A DNA stretch of 8,550 bases. Origin: Rhodoferax sp. GTDB lineage: Bacteria > Pseudomonadota > Gammaproteobacteria > Burkholderiales > Burkholderiaceae_C. Position 1 is the stretch's first letter. Each line of letters opens with the position of its first letter. This document shows, piece by piece, positions 1 to 5,236 of the stretch. A model generated the notes under the pieces. That model made no database searches. It was not told the origin of the DNA and saw only the letters and a list, made by a program, of their open reading frames with translations. The stretch covers positions 1 to 8,550 of the forward strand of contig JAUXQA010000451.1 in the NCBI GenBank assembly GCA_030683195.1, read 5' to 3'. Made by a program: the position numbers and the translations under genes.

Positions 1-111
1 GCAGCTCAGGCAGGAGCCTGCGCTGCGACTCTGCGTGCTGCCGGAGAGAAAGTGTTTGAGATCGGTGTGATTCAGGCACGTGGCGATACCGCCGCGGTTG
101 TCGTGGCCTGA
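1..111 (+). CDS. purM: Phosphoribosylformylglycinamidine cyclo-ligase (AIR synthetase), C-terminal end
   Basis: This is the last 36 codons of a gene that enters from the left edge in frame 1 and stops at TGA 109-111. The visible tail contains the run GEKVFEIGVI followed by a short Val-rich end, which matches the C-terminus of PurM: a helix, then the strand carrying the EIG motif. PurM is a cytosolic ATP-dependent enzyme that closes the imidazole ring of purines, converting formylglycinamidine ribonucleotide to aminoimidazole ribonucleotide. Catalytic and nucleotide-binding parts lie outside the window, so the call rests on the tail alone. The next gene starts 29 bases downstream on the same strand and could be co-transcribed. 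Confidence 0.85.
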   Translation, partial: AAQAGACAATLRAAGEKVFEIGVIQARGDTAAVVVA

Positions 112-140
112 CACTCGTCTAGCCCCAGCAGGGTTTGTCC

Positions 141-1364
141 ATGTCTCTGAAGACCCAGACCCTGAAAAAGATCCCGCCCGGTATCTGGGTGCTGGGATTC
201 GTCAGCATGCTGATGGATATTTCATCCGAGTTGATTCACAGCCTGTTGCCGGTGTTCATGGTCACCTCGCTGGGCATCAGCGTTTTTGTGGTGGGCCTGA
301 TTGAGGGCGCTGCCGAAGCCACGGCCCTGATCGTGAAAGTGTTTTCCGGTGCGCTGAGTGACTATTTTGGCAAGCGCAAACCGCTTGCCGTTCTGGGCTA
401 CGGCCTTGGGGCCTTGTCCAAACCCCTGTTTGCGTTGGCGACCACGGCCAATCTGGTGGTGGGTGCGCGTTTGATGGATCGAGTTGGCAAAGGGATACGC
501 GGCGCGCCACGTGATGCGCTGGTTGCCGACATCACGCCTGTTGAATTGCGAGGTGCAGCCTTTGGTTTGCGTCAGTCTCTCGATACGGTGGGCGCCTTTA
601 TCGGGCCGTTACTGGCTATGGCGCTGATGTTATTGTGGGCCAATGACTTTCGTGCGGTCTTCTGGTTTGCCACTCTCCCCGCGTTCCTGTGCGTGGTCTT
701 GTTGATCTTCGGGGTCCATGAGCCGCAGCAGCCTGCTGGCATCGCCCGCACCAACCCCATCAGCCGCGCCAACCTGGCCCGATTGGGCCGGTCTTACTGG
801 TGGGTTGTGGCCTTGGGCGGTGTTTTCACTCTTGCCCGGTTCAGTGAGGCTTTCCTGGTGCTGCGGGCGCAACAAGGCGGCTTGGCGCTGGCCTGGACCC
901 CTTTGGTGCTCGTGGCCATGAACATCATTTACGCAGCCTGCGCCTACCCGTTTGGAAAAATGTCAGATTCAGTGCGTCATGGCACCTTGTTGGCTTGGGG
1001 GCTGGTGCTGCTGATTTGCGCAGATGCCCTGTTAGCGCTGAGCAACAGTGGCTGCTTGTTTTGGGCAGGGGTTGTGCTGTGGGGGCTCCACATGGCGATG
1101 ACCCAAGGCCTGCTGGCTACCATGGTGGCGGATACCGCGCCCGAGAACTTGCGCGGCACTGCCTACGGACTTTTCAATCTGGTGTGCGGTGTGGCGATGC
1201 TGGTCGCCAGTGGCTTGGCTGGATGGTTATGGGACCAGTGGGGGGCTCCCCTTACCTTTTTGGCAGGGATTTGCTTCTGTCTGGTGGCTCTGGTACTGCT
1301 TTGGTGGGGGCCAGTATCGGGCGCCGCAAAGCCGGCGGCCGCATCAGATGCTGGCGCGCCTTAG
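141..1364 (+). CDS. Major facilitator superfamily transporter
   Basis: The product is a 407-residue inner-membrane protein with about 12 hydrophobic segments in two halves, the usual MFS size and layout. The motif-A loop between helices 2 and 3 is clear (GALSDYFGKRKP, about residues 70-81), and a degenerate copy, FGKMSDSVRHG, sits at 271-281 in the second half. The stretch DRVGKGIRGAPRDALVAD at 113-130 is typical of a prokaryotic MFS subgroup that I associate with the MJ1317-like group (recollection). The substrate cannot be read from sequence. I chose ATG 141, preceded by AGCAGGG at 127-133; an in-frame TTG at 135 would add two residues. The gene follows purM by 29 bases, and its last seven codons overlap the end of the convergent sirB1-type gene. 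The tail after the last helix is Ala/Pro-rich. Confidence 0.9.
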   Translation: MSLKTQTLKKIPPGIWVLGFVSMLMDISSELIHSLLPVFMVTSLGISVFVVGLIEGAAEATALIVKVFSGALSDYFGKRKPLAVLGYGLGALSKPLFALATTANLVVGARLMDRVGKGIRGAPRDALVADITPVELRGAAFGLRQSLDTVGAFIGPLLAMALMLLWANDFRAVFWFATLPAFLCVVLLIFGVHEPQQPAGIARTNPISRANLARLGRSYWWVVALGGVFTLARFSEAFLVLRAQQGGLALAWTPLVLVAMNIIYAACAYPFGKMSDSVRHGTLLAWGLVLLICADALLALSNSGCLFWAGVVLWGLHMAMTQGLLATMVADTAPENLRGTAYGLFNLVCGVAMLVASGLAGWLWDQWGAPLTFLAGICFCLVALVLLWWGPVSGAAKPAAASDAGAP

Positions 1365-2195
1365 TTCGGCTACCCGCCCGGCAATCGCAGCCATGTCCAG
1401 CTCGGTTTTGGCATTGACAAGGTAGGTGTCCAGGTCAGCCAATGCCAAGTCCAGCTGTCCTAGCTCGGCATGGGCCAGCCCGCGATCACGGTATTCGGAC
1501 CAGGTCTGTGGCAGCAGCACAATCAGTCGGTCCTGCACCGCAATCAGTCGCGACCAGTCTTCCTGGCTGGTGTGGATTTCTTTGAGGTTATTCAGCATTC
1601 TGGCGATGATGTCGCGCGATGGGGTTACCTGCAAATACAGGCCCAAGGGGACCTCAAATTCATCGACCAGACCGCTGCGCCGGCGAAAGGGCTCCAGCCG
1701 CTCGGACAGTTCTTCGCGGCCCAGCGACTGGCCGTCCAGCGGATCAATCACAACTTGACCATTGGGCAAATTGACCTTCACCATGAAGTGCCCCGGAAAC
1801 CCAATCCCTCTGGCTGCCAAACCCACGCCTTGCGCCAACTCCAGCCACACCACCGCCAACGTGATAGGAATGGCCCGGCGGGTCTGCAAAATGGTACTGA
1901 TGTAGCTGTTGTCGGGGTCGTAGTAATGGTTCAAATTACCCGCAAAGTTCAGATCGCGATAGAAAAATTGGTTCAAGGCACGCAACTTTTGCAACGGCGG
2001 AGCATCTGCGGCAAACCGGCGCTTGAGCCTGGCCAGCAACTGGTCGACGCTGCCCAACACCTGTTGCACATCCAGGTCAGGGTAGTCGTCCTGAGCGAGA
2101 CTGGCAGCGGCTTCCAGCAAGGGAAACTCGGCGTCGCTTTGCACCAGAGCTGCAAAATAATCAAGCGGTGTAGGCAGGGTCAACAACAATTTCAT
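1344..2195 (-). CDS. SirB1-family protein (transglutaminase-like fold plus TPR)
   Basis: The 283-residue protein matches the SirB1/YchA family. An N-terminal helical region (1-80) is followed by the family core FAGNLNHYYDPDNSYI (84-99), RRAIPITL (106-113) and the GFPGHF loop (132-137), then a conserved Asp in VIDPLDG (149-155). The C-terminal part (about 210-265) is helical and reads like tetratricopeptide repeats (AHAELGQLDLALADLDTYL). Family members resemble transglutaminases, but His136 and Asp151 are present without a nucleophile: the whole protein has no cysteine. Its biochemical role is unknown; SirB1 was named in Salmonella invasion-gene regulation, which need not apply here. ATG 2195 has TAGGA about 7 bases upstream. 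It lies 89 bases downstream of murJ on the same strand and may be co-transcribed with it. Confidence 0.88.
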   Translation of the reverse strand: MKLLLTLPTPLDYFAALVQSDAEFPLLEAAASLAQDDYPDLDVQQVLGSVDQLLARLKRRFAADAPPLQKLRALNQFFYRDLNFAGNLNHYYDPDNSYISTILQTRRAIPITLAVVWLELAQGVGLAARGIGFPGHFMVKVNLPNGQVVIDPLDGQSLGREELSERLEPFRRRSGLVDEFEVPLGLYLQVTPSRDIIARMLNNLKEIHTSQEDWSRLIAVQDRLIVLLPQTWSEYRDRGLAHAELGQLDLALADLDTYLVNAKTELDMAAIAGRVAELRRASI

Positions 2196-2284
2196 GCCAA
2201 TATCCTACGCCAAGAGTGTGCGGGTGGTTGATAGCAGACCCGTACAGCCCCAACGCAACATCTGGAATACAGGCCCGGGCTCTC

Positions 2285-3850
2285 TCAGCGCTGAATAAAT
2301 TGCCGTAATTTAAGGCCTGAGGCCATGAGTGCTGAGAAATAGATAGCTGCTGAGGCAATCAATACGCCGGCTAGAAGCCCGATTCGCTTAAAACTCTCGC
2401 TGCGCATGTCGATCCACCCGACAGCGCCATTGGCCCACATCAAAAACACCGCCAGCAAGGCGCATGCCGCAATCACTTGCAAAATGAAGACGCCCCAACC
2501 CGGCGCTGGTTTGTAACTGCCTCGCTTGATCAAACCCACCAGCAGCCACAGCGCATTGATCATGGCGCCGATGCCAATCGACAGGGTGAGTGCAGCGTGC
2601 GCAAATATCGGCACCAGCACGATGTTGAGCAGTTGAGTAATGACCAGCACTGCCACGGCGATGGTCACCGGCGTCTTGGTGTCCTGGTTGGCGTAGTAGC
2701 CGGGTGCCAATACCTTGATGGCAACAATACCGGTCAAACCCACCCCCCAGCCCATCAGTGCGTAGGTAATTTGCTGGATGTCATTGGCGGTCATCGCGCC
2801 ATAGTGGTACAGAACAGCAACCAAAGGGGTTGGTAGCGCGAGCAAGGCCACGGCACAAGGGACGGCCAGCAACACCACCAAGCGCAGGCCCCAATCCAGC
2901 ATGGCTGAATATTTGGCTGTATCCCCGGCTGCGCGGGCCAGAGCCAGCTGGGGCATCAACACCACGCCCATGGCCACGCCCAGCATGGCGGTGGGAAATT
3001 CCATCAGGCGGTCAGCATAGGTGATCCAGCTCACGCTGCCTGTGGCCAGGTGGGACGCAATTTGGGTATTGATCAGCATCGAAATATGGGCCACGCTCAC
3101 GCCCAACAAGGCAGGCCCCATCAGTCGCAAGATATTTTTGGTGCCGGGGTCGGCCCAGGCTGTGCGCAGCTCAGACCAGCGCAGACCAATGTGGGGCTTG
3201 AGCCCCAGCTTTTTGAGGGCTAGCCATTGCACCCCGAGCTGCATGACGCCGCCCAGCAGTACGCCACCGGCCAGGGCATAAATAGGCTCCAAACCCAGGG
3301 TCTTGAACCAAGGCGCACCCAGCCAGGCCGCACCAATCATGCACAGGTTCAGCAGCACAGGGGTCGCTGCTGGCACAGCAAAACGCTTCCAGGTGTTGAG
3401 CACGCCCGCTGCCAAGGCCACCAGCGACATGAAGGCGATATAGGGGAACATCCAGCGGGTCATGACGACCGCAATCTCGAAGCCGCGCGGGTCTTGCTTG
3501 AGGCCACTGGCCATCGCCCACACCAAGGCGGGAGCAGCAGCCACACCAATGATGCTCAGCACCATCAGGGCCCAGGTCAGCACCGTGGCTGTGCGGTCGA
3601 TGACGATTTGCGTGGCAGCTTCGCCGTGCTGGGCCTTGGAGGCTGCCAGCACCGGCACAAAAGCCTGGCTGAAGGCGCCTTCGCCAAAAAAGCGCCTGAA
3701 CAGGTTGGGAATGCGAAACGCCACGTTGAAGGCATCCGTCATGGCCGTCGCACCGAAGGTGGATGCAATCAGGAGCTCACGCGCCAGACCGGTGATGCGC
3801 GACAGCAGGGTCAGCAGGGAAACGATGGATGCAGATTTAAAAAGACTCAC
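2285..3850 (-). CDS. murJ: Lipid II flippase MurJ (MviN)
   Basis: MurJ moves lipid-linked peptidoglycan precursor (lipid II) across the inner membrane and is essential in most walled bacteria. The 521-residue product has about 14 hydrophobic segments and the usual length. Key positions line up with E. coli numbering: SRITGLARE gives Arg18 and Arg24, AMTDAF gives Asp39, and FRRFFGEGAFS gives Arg52, Arg53 and Glu57. ADRLMEFP (279-286) carries the Arg equivalent to E. coli Arg270. I start the gene at GTG 3850 because homologues begin with MSLFKSASIVSLLTLLSR; an in-frame ATG at 3922 would add 24 unlike residues. No good Shine-Dalgarno sequence is visible before the GTG. The gene is divergent from rpsT, 85 bases apart. 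Confidence 0.95.
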   Translation of the reverse strand: MSLFKSASIVSLLTLLSRITGLARELLIASTFGATAMTDAFNVAFRIPNLFRRFFGEGAFSQAFVPVLAASKAQHGEAATQIVIDRTATVLTWALMVLSIIGVAAAPALVWAMASGLKQDPRGFEIAVVMTRWMFPYIAFMSLVALAAGVLNTWKRFAVPAATPVLLNLCMIGAAWLGAPWFKTLGLEPIYALAGGVLLGGVMQLGVQWLALKKLGLKPHIGLRWSELRTAWADPGTKNILRLMGPALLGVSVAHISMLINTQIASHLATGSVSWITYADRLMEFPTAMLGVAMGVVLMPQLALARAAGDTAKYSAMLDWGLRLVVLLAVPCAVALLALPTPLVAVLYHYGAMTANDIQQITYALMGWGVGLTGIVAIKVLAPGYYANQDTKTPVTIAVAVLVITQLLNIVLVPIFAHAALTLSIGIGAMINALWLLVGLIKRGSYKPAPGWGVFILQVIAACALLAVFLMWANGAVGWIDMRSESFKRIGLLAGVLIASAAIYFSALMASGLKLRQFIQR

Positions 3851-3865
3851 GACAGGAGTGTAGCT

Positions 3866-3891
3866 GTGACAGAAATCCGGCCTGCTACAAT
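3866..3891 (+). promoter_or_regulatory. Candidate rpsT promoter
   Basis: A TACAAT box (3886-3891, five of six matches to the sigma70 -10 consensus) lies 44 bases before the rpsT start codon. GTGACA (3866-3871) matches five of six bases of the -35 consensus, but the spacer is only 14 bases, shorter than the usual 16-18. The -10 box is therefore the better-supported part, and the true -35 may be weaker and further upstream. The element sits in the 85-base gap shared with the divergent murJ gene. Confidence 0.45.
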
Positions 3892-3935
3892 CGTGGGCTT
3901 TGCTGGCAACATCCTCAGACACAAGGAACTAAATA

Positions 3936-4238
3936 ATGGCATCTACAAAACCCAAGAAAAAGAACCCGCGCCTCGCGTCGGGCCGTAAGCGCGTCCGTCA
4001 GGACGTCAAAATCAACGCTGCAAACACTTCGATGCGTTCCAAGTACCGCACTGCGGTGAAGAACGTTGAAAAAGCTGTGTTGGCTGGCGACAAGGTCAAA
4101 GCGACCGAGTTGTTTGCCAAAATGCAAGCCGTGGTTGATACCGTGGCTGACAAAGGCATTTTCCACAAAAACAAGGCTGCTCGCGACAAGAGCCGTCTGT
4201 CCACCAAGGTGAAAGCCCTGGTCGCAGTCGCCGCCTGA
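3936..4238 (+). CDS. rpsT: 30S ribosomal protein S20
   Basis: The 100-residue, very basic protein has the S20 signature. It has a Lys/Arg-rich N-terminus (ASTKPKKKNPRLASGRKR), then SMRSKYRTAVKNVEKAV in the first long helix, and the C-terminal KGIFHKNKAARDKSRLS, about residues 74-90. S20 is a primary 16S rRNA binder placed near the bottom of the 30S subunit. AAGGA at 3923-3927 lies 8 bases before ATG 3936. The length is somewhat above the roughly 87 residues of E. coli S20 and fits betaproteobacterial versions. It is a single-gene unit: its own promoter region lies upstream, and a strong intrinsic terminator lies about 90 bases after the stop. Confidence 0.97.
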   Translation: MASTKPKKKNPRLASGRKRVRQDVKINAANTSMRSKYRTAVKNVEKAVLAGDKVKATELFAKMQAVVDTVADKGIFHKNKAARDKSRLSTKVKALVAVAA

Positions 4239-4328
4239 ATTTCAGGCAAATCGCACGCATGACTGACAAGTTAACAACAGACTCAGACATGCGCCGTTTG
4301 TAAAGGGTGCGCTGTCAGCAAAGCAAAC

Positions 4329-4352
4329 AAGCCGTCGAAAGACGGCTTTTTT
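4329..4352 (+). terminator. Rho-independent terminator of rpsT
   Basis: A perfect stem GCCGTC (4331-4336) and GACGGC (4341-4346) closes on a GAAA loop of the stable GNRA class and runs straight into six T residues (4347-4352). Flanking AA/TT can extend the stem by two pairs. It lies 90 bases after the rpsT stop and is a textbook intrinsic terminator for plus-strand transcription. Confidence 0.95.
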
Positions 4353-4401
4353 GTTGTCTGGTGGTTTTTGTGTTTAACAAATAGCCATGGTTCTTAGGTC
4401 C

Positions 4402-4528
4402 GGCGGCAGTCGTTGTGAGAGCCGATGGCAGTGGGGTAGACGGCTCCGCGAATGTCCCCCGGTCCGGGCTTCGCCCGGTCCTCCTCCTTGATTTCGCTGC
4501 GCCGTCTACCCCACCGCCATCAGCCGCC
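4402..4528. repeat. Long imperfect palindrome, candidate dispersed intergenic repeat
   Basis: Two 21-base arms, 4424-4444 and 4501-4521, are reverse complements at 20 of 21 positions (only 4430/4515 mismatch). Inside them GCGAA (4448-4452) pairs with TTCGC (4493-4497). At the centre CCGGGC-TTC-GCCCGG (4464-4478) forms its own hairpin. Outside, GGCGGC (4402-4407) can pair with GCCGCC (4523-4528) across a left-side bulge. On the minus strand the loop contains the purine run AAGGAGGAGG. It lies between two convergent genes, each with its own terminator signal. The form is that of a REP-like mobile palindrome; I have an impression of similar copies in other Comamonadaceae genomes, which I cannot verify here. 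Confidence 0.75.
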
Positions 4529-4641
4529 AGCATGTTTGGTGCTCAAAATCCGCGCTGACTCCATAACTCAATGACTCCACGCCCCTCGAACGCCAGCAAC
4601 GCTTGGCAAGCTCAGGAGGGTGTCTTCCCAAGAATGAAAGT

Positions 4642-4664
4642 AAAAAACAATGGGTCTATGCCCA
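4642..4664 (-). terminator. Weak candidate terminator of the DUF3579 gene
   Basis: Read on the minus strand, TGGG (4664-4661), a six-base loop and CCCA (4654-4651) are followed by TTGTTTTTT (4650-4642). It sits about 34 bases after the DUF3579 stop codon. The stem has only four pairs, so this is a plausible but weak intrinsic terminator. Confidence 0.4.
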
Positions 4665-4697
4665 AAGCCCCTACCTCATTGGCATGAGCAAGCAGCT

Positions 4698-5012
4698 TTA
4701 CTTGCGCGTATCCGGCATCGAACATGCCTCAACGATCTGCAGGTCGTTGTCTTTGCCAAAGTTCATCACAAAATCCCAGGCCATGGGGTCGTAGTCCCGC
4801 AAGTCACGGTTCACGATCACACATTTCACCCCGTTGAGCGTCGTTGGAATGCACCAGGGGGAGTACAGCAAGTGGCTGCCGGGCTGTGCGCCGCCAGGGC
4901 GAAACTGGCTCATCACCCCGGCGAGCCGCTCCGCCCAGTCACTGGGACGAAAGGCCTTGCCGGCTGAGGTCTGGCCCAATATAAAAACTTCTTTGGCGGA
5001 GGTGGGAACCAT
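4698..5012 (-). CDS. DUF3579 domain-containing protein
   Basis: The 104-residue product matches the small uncharacterised DUF3579 family seen in betaproteobacteria. Landmarks are FILGQTSAGKAFRPSDWAER (10-29), a middle loop with LLYSPW (48-53), GVKCVIVNRDL (61-71) and DPMAWDFVMNFGKDNDL (75-91). It has no signal peptide or membrane segment, so it is probably cytosolic. Its function is unknown. I chose ATG 5012; a TTG at 5030 would add six residues, and neither has a clear Shine-Dalgarno sequence. It is transcribed divergently from argD across a 220-base region, and from memory this pairing with arginine genes recurs in Comamonadaceae. The tail is short and polar (SMPDTRK), ending at TAA. Confidence 0.85.
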   Translation of the reverse strand: MVPTSAKEVFILGQTSAGKAFRPSDWAERLAGVMSQFRPGGAQPGSHLLYSPWCIPTTLNGVKCVIVNRDLRDYDPMAWDFVMNFGKDNDLQIVEACSMPDTRK

Positions 5013-5074
5013 CGGGTAGAGGTCAATCAAAAGTCACTGTCAGGATGTTGCAGTGCACAAGAATTCTACCCGAT
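5011..5074 (-). promoter_or_regulatory. Inverted repeat covering the DUF3579 start codon
   Basis: ATCGGGTAGA (5011-5020) and TCTACCCGAT (5065-5074) are perfect 10-base reverse complements separated by 44 bases. In a minus-strand transcript the downstream arm runs into the ATG at 5012-5010, so pairing would hide the bases just before and within the start codon. That it regulates translation is inference; a chance repeat of this length in a region this size is uncommon but not impossible. Confidence 0.4.
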
Positions 5075-5077
5075 CAT

Positions 5078-5095
5078 GTGTCTTATAGAAGACAC
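5078..5095. promoter_or_regulatory. 18-base palindrome in the DUF3579/argD divergent region
   Basis: GTGTCTTATAGAAGACAC has perfect 7-base arms (5078-5084 and 5089-5095) around ATAG. It could be an operator for a dimeric regulator shared by the two divergent genes, or a hairpin near the start of the DUF3579 transcript. It does not look like the AT-rich ArgR box of E. coli. Confidence 0.5.
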
Positions 5096-5109
5096 CAAGC
5101 CGCGCCAAA

Positions 5110-5138
5110 ATCACATCAGAGTAATGCTCAAATGTCAA
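5110..5138 (-). promoter_or_regulatory. Sigma70-type promoter for the DUF3579 gene
   Basis: On the minus strand a perfect TTGACA -35 box (5138-5133) is followed by a 17-base spacer and TGTGAT (5115-5110, four of six matches to TATAAT). Transcription would start near 5103, giving a leader of about 90 bases that includes the 18-base palindrome and the 10-base inverted repeat. This is the best sigma70-like promoter I see in the window. Confidence 0.6.
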
Positions 5139-5236
5139 AATTCGGGCGGCGTGATGCGCCTAGAATTGCATTTCAACGGCCCAATTCAAGTTGGGCCGCT
5201 TTGTTTTTTGAGATTGACCGGAGTCCAAGACCATGA
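5132..5236 (+). CDS. Putative arginine-rich leader peptide of argD
   Basis: A 34-codon frame starts at ATG 5132 and ends at TGA 5234-5236, overlapping the argD ATG (5233-5235) as ATGA. Six codons are Arg: 6 and 7 (CGG CGT), 11 (AGA), 16 (CGG), 30 (CGG) and 33 (AGA). The frame runs through the terminator-like hairpin at 5177-5198, with Arg codon 16 being the first three bases of the stem. This arrangement resembles leader peptides that control attenuation, and pyrL in particular runs through its attenuator. Against it, the ribosome-binding site is weak (CAGAG about 10 bases upstream), no clear plus-strand promoter is seen, and the frame stays open upstream to an ATG at 5045. The proposal is inferred from layout only. 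Confidence 0.35.
   Translation: MSKFGRRDAPRIAFQRPNSSWAALFFEIDRSPRP
5177..5209 (+). terminator. Terminator-like hairpin in the argD leader (attenuator candidate)
   Basis: CGGCCCAA (5177-5184) and TTGGGCCG (5191-5198) form a perfect 8-pair stem with a six-base loop, followed by CTTTGTTTTTT (5199-5209). It ends 23 bases before the argD start codon. No gene on the plus strand upstream needs a terminator here, since the upstream neighbour is on the minus strand, so it most likely acts on argD's own transcript. The segment TTCGGGC (5141-5147) could compete for the left arm (GCCCAA, 5179-5184) as a weak antiterminator. Confidence 0.7.

Larger units (their letters stand above)
4239..4697. other. Gene-poor gap between convergent rpsT and DUF3579 gene
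   Basis: This 459-base gap has no convincing gene on either strand. From left to right it holds a weak bulged hairpin (about 4285-4317), the rpsT terminator (4329-4352), a large imperfect palindrome (4402-4528), and a weak minus-strand terminator candidate (4642-4664). Short frames such as 4603-4794 (+) and 4315-4533 (-) look like chance frames: they resemble no family I recognise and run across the palindrome or antisense to the DUF3579 gene. In 4530-4640 I see nothing else beyond a short GCTTGGCAAGC symmetry. Confidence 0.7.

Noticed and set aside
1470..2231. 253-codon plus-strand frame opposite the SirB1-type gene
   Set aside because: Antisense to a recognised family member; no family resemblance of its own.
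3227..3988. 253-codon plus-strand frame covering the murJ 5' half and running into rpsT
   Set aside because: It overlaps two certain genes, with a Gln/His/Arg-heavy composition typical of a shadow frame.
4603..4794. Short plus-strand frame with an AGGAGG-like site nearby, in the gap before the DUF3579 gene
   Set aside because: The second half is antisense to the DUF3579 gene and the protein has no recognisable feature; the AGGAGG at 4614-4619 may be chance.
5048..5077. TTGCAG ... GATCAT as a plus-strand argD promoter
   Set aside because: Only three of six -35 matches and four of six -10 matches; too weak to annotate, although argD must have a promoter somewhere in this region.
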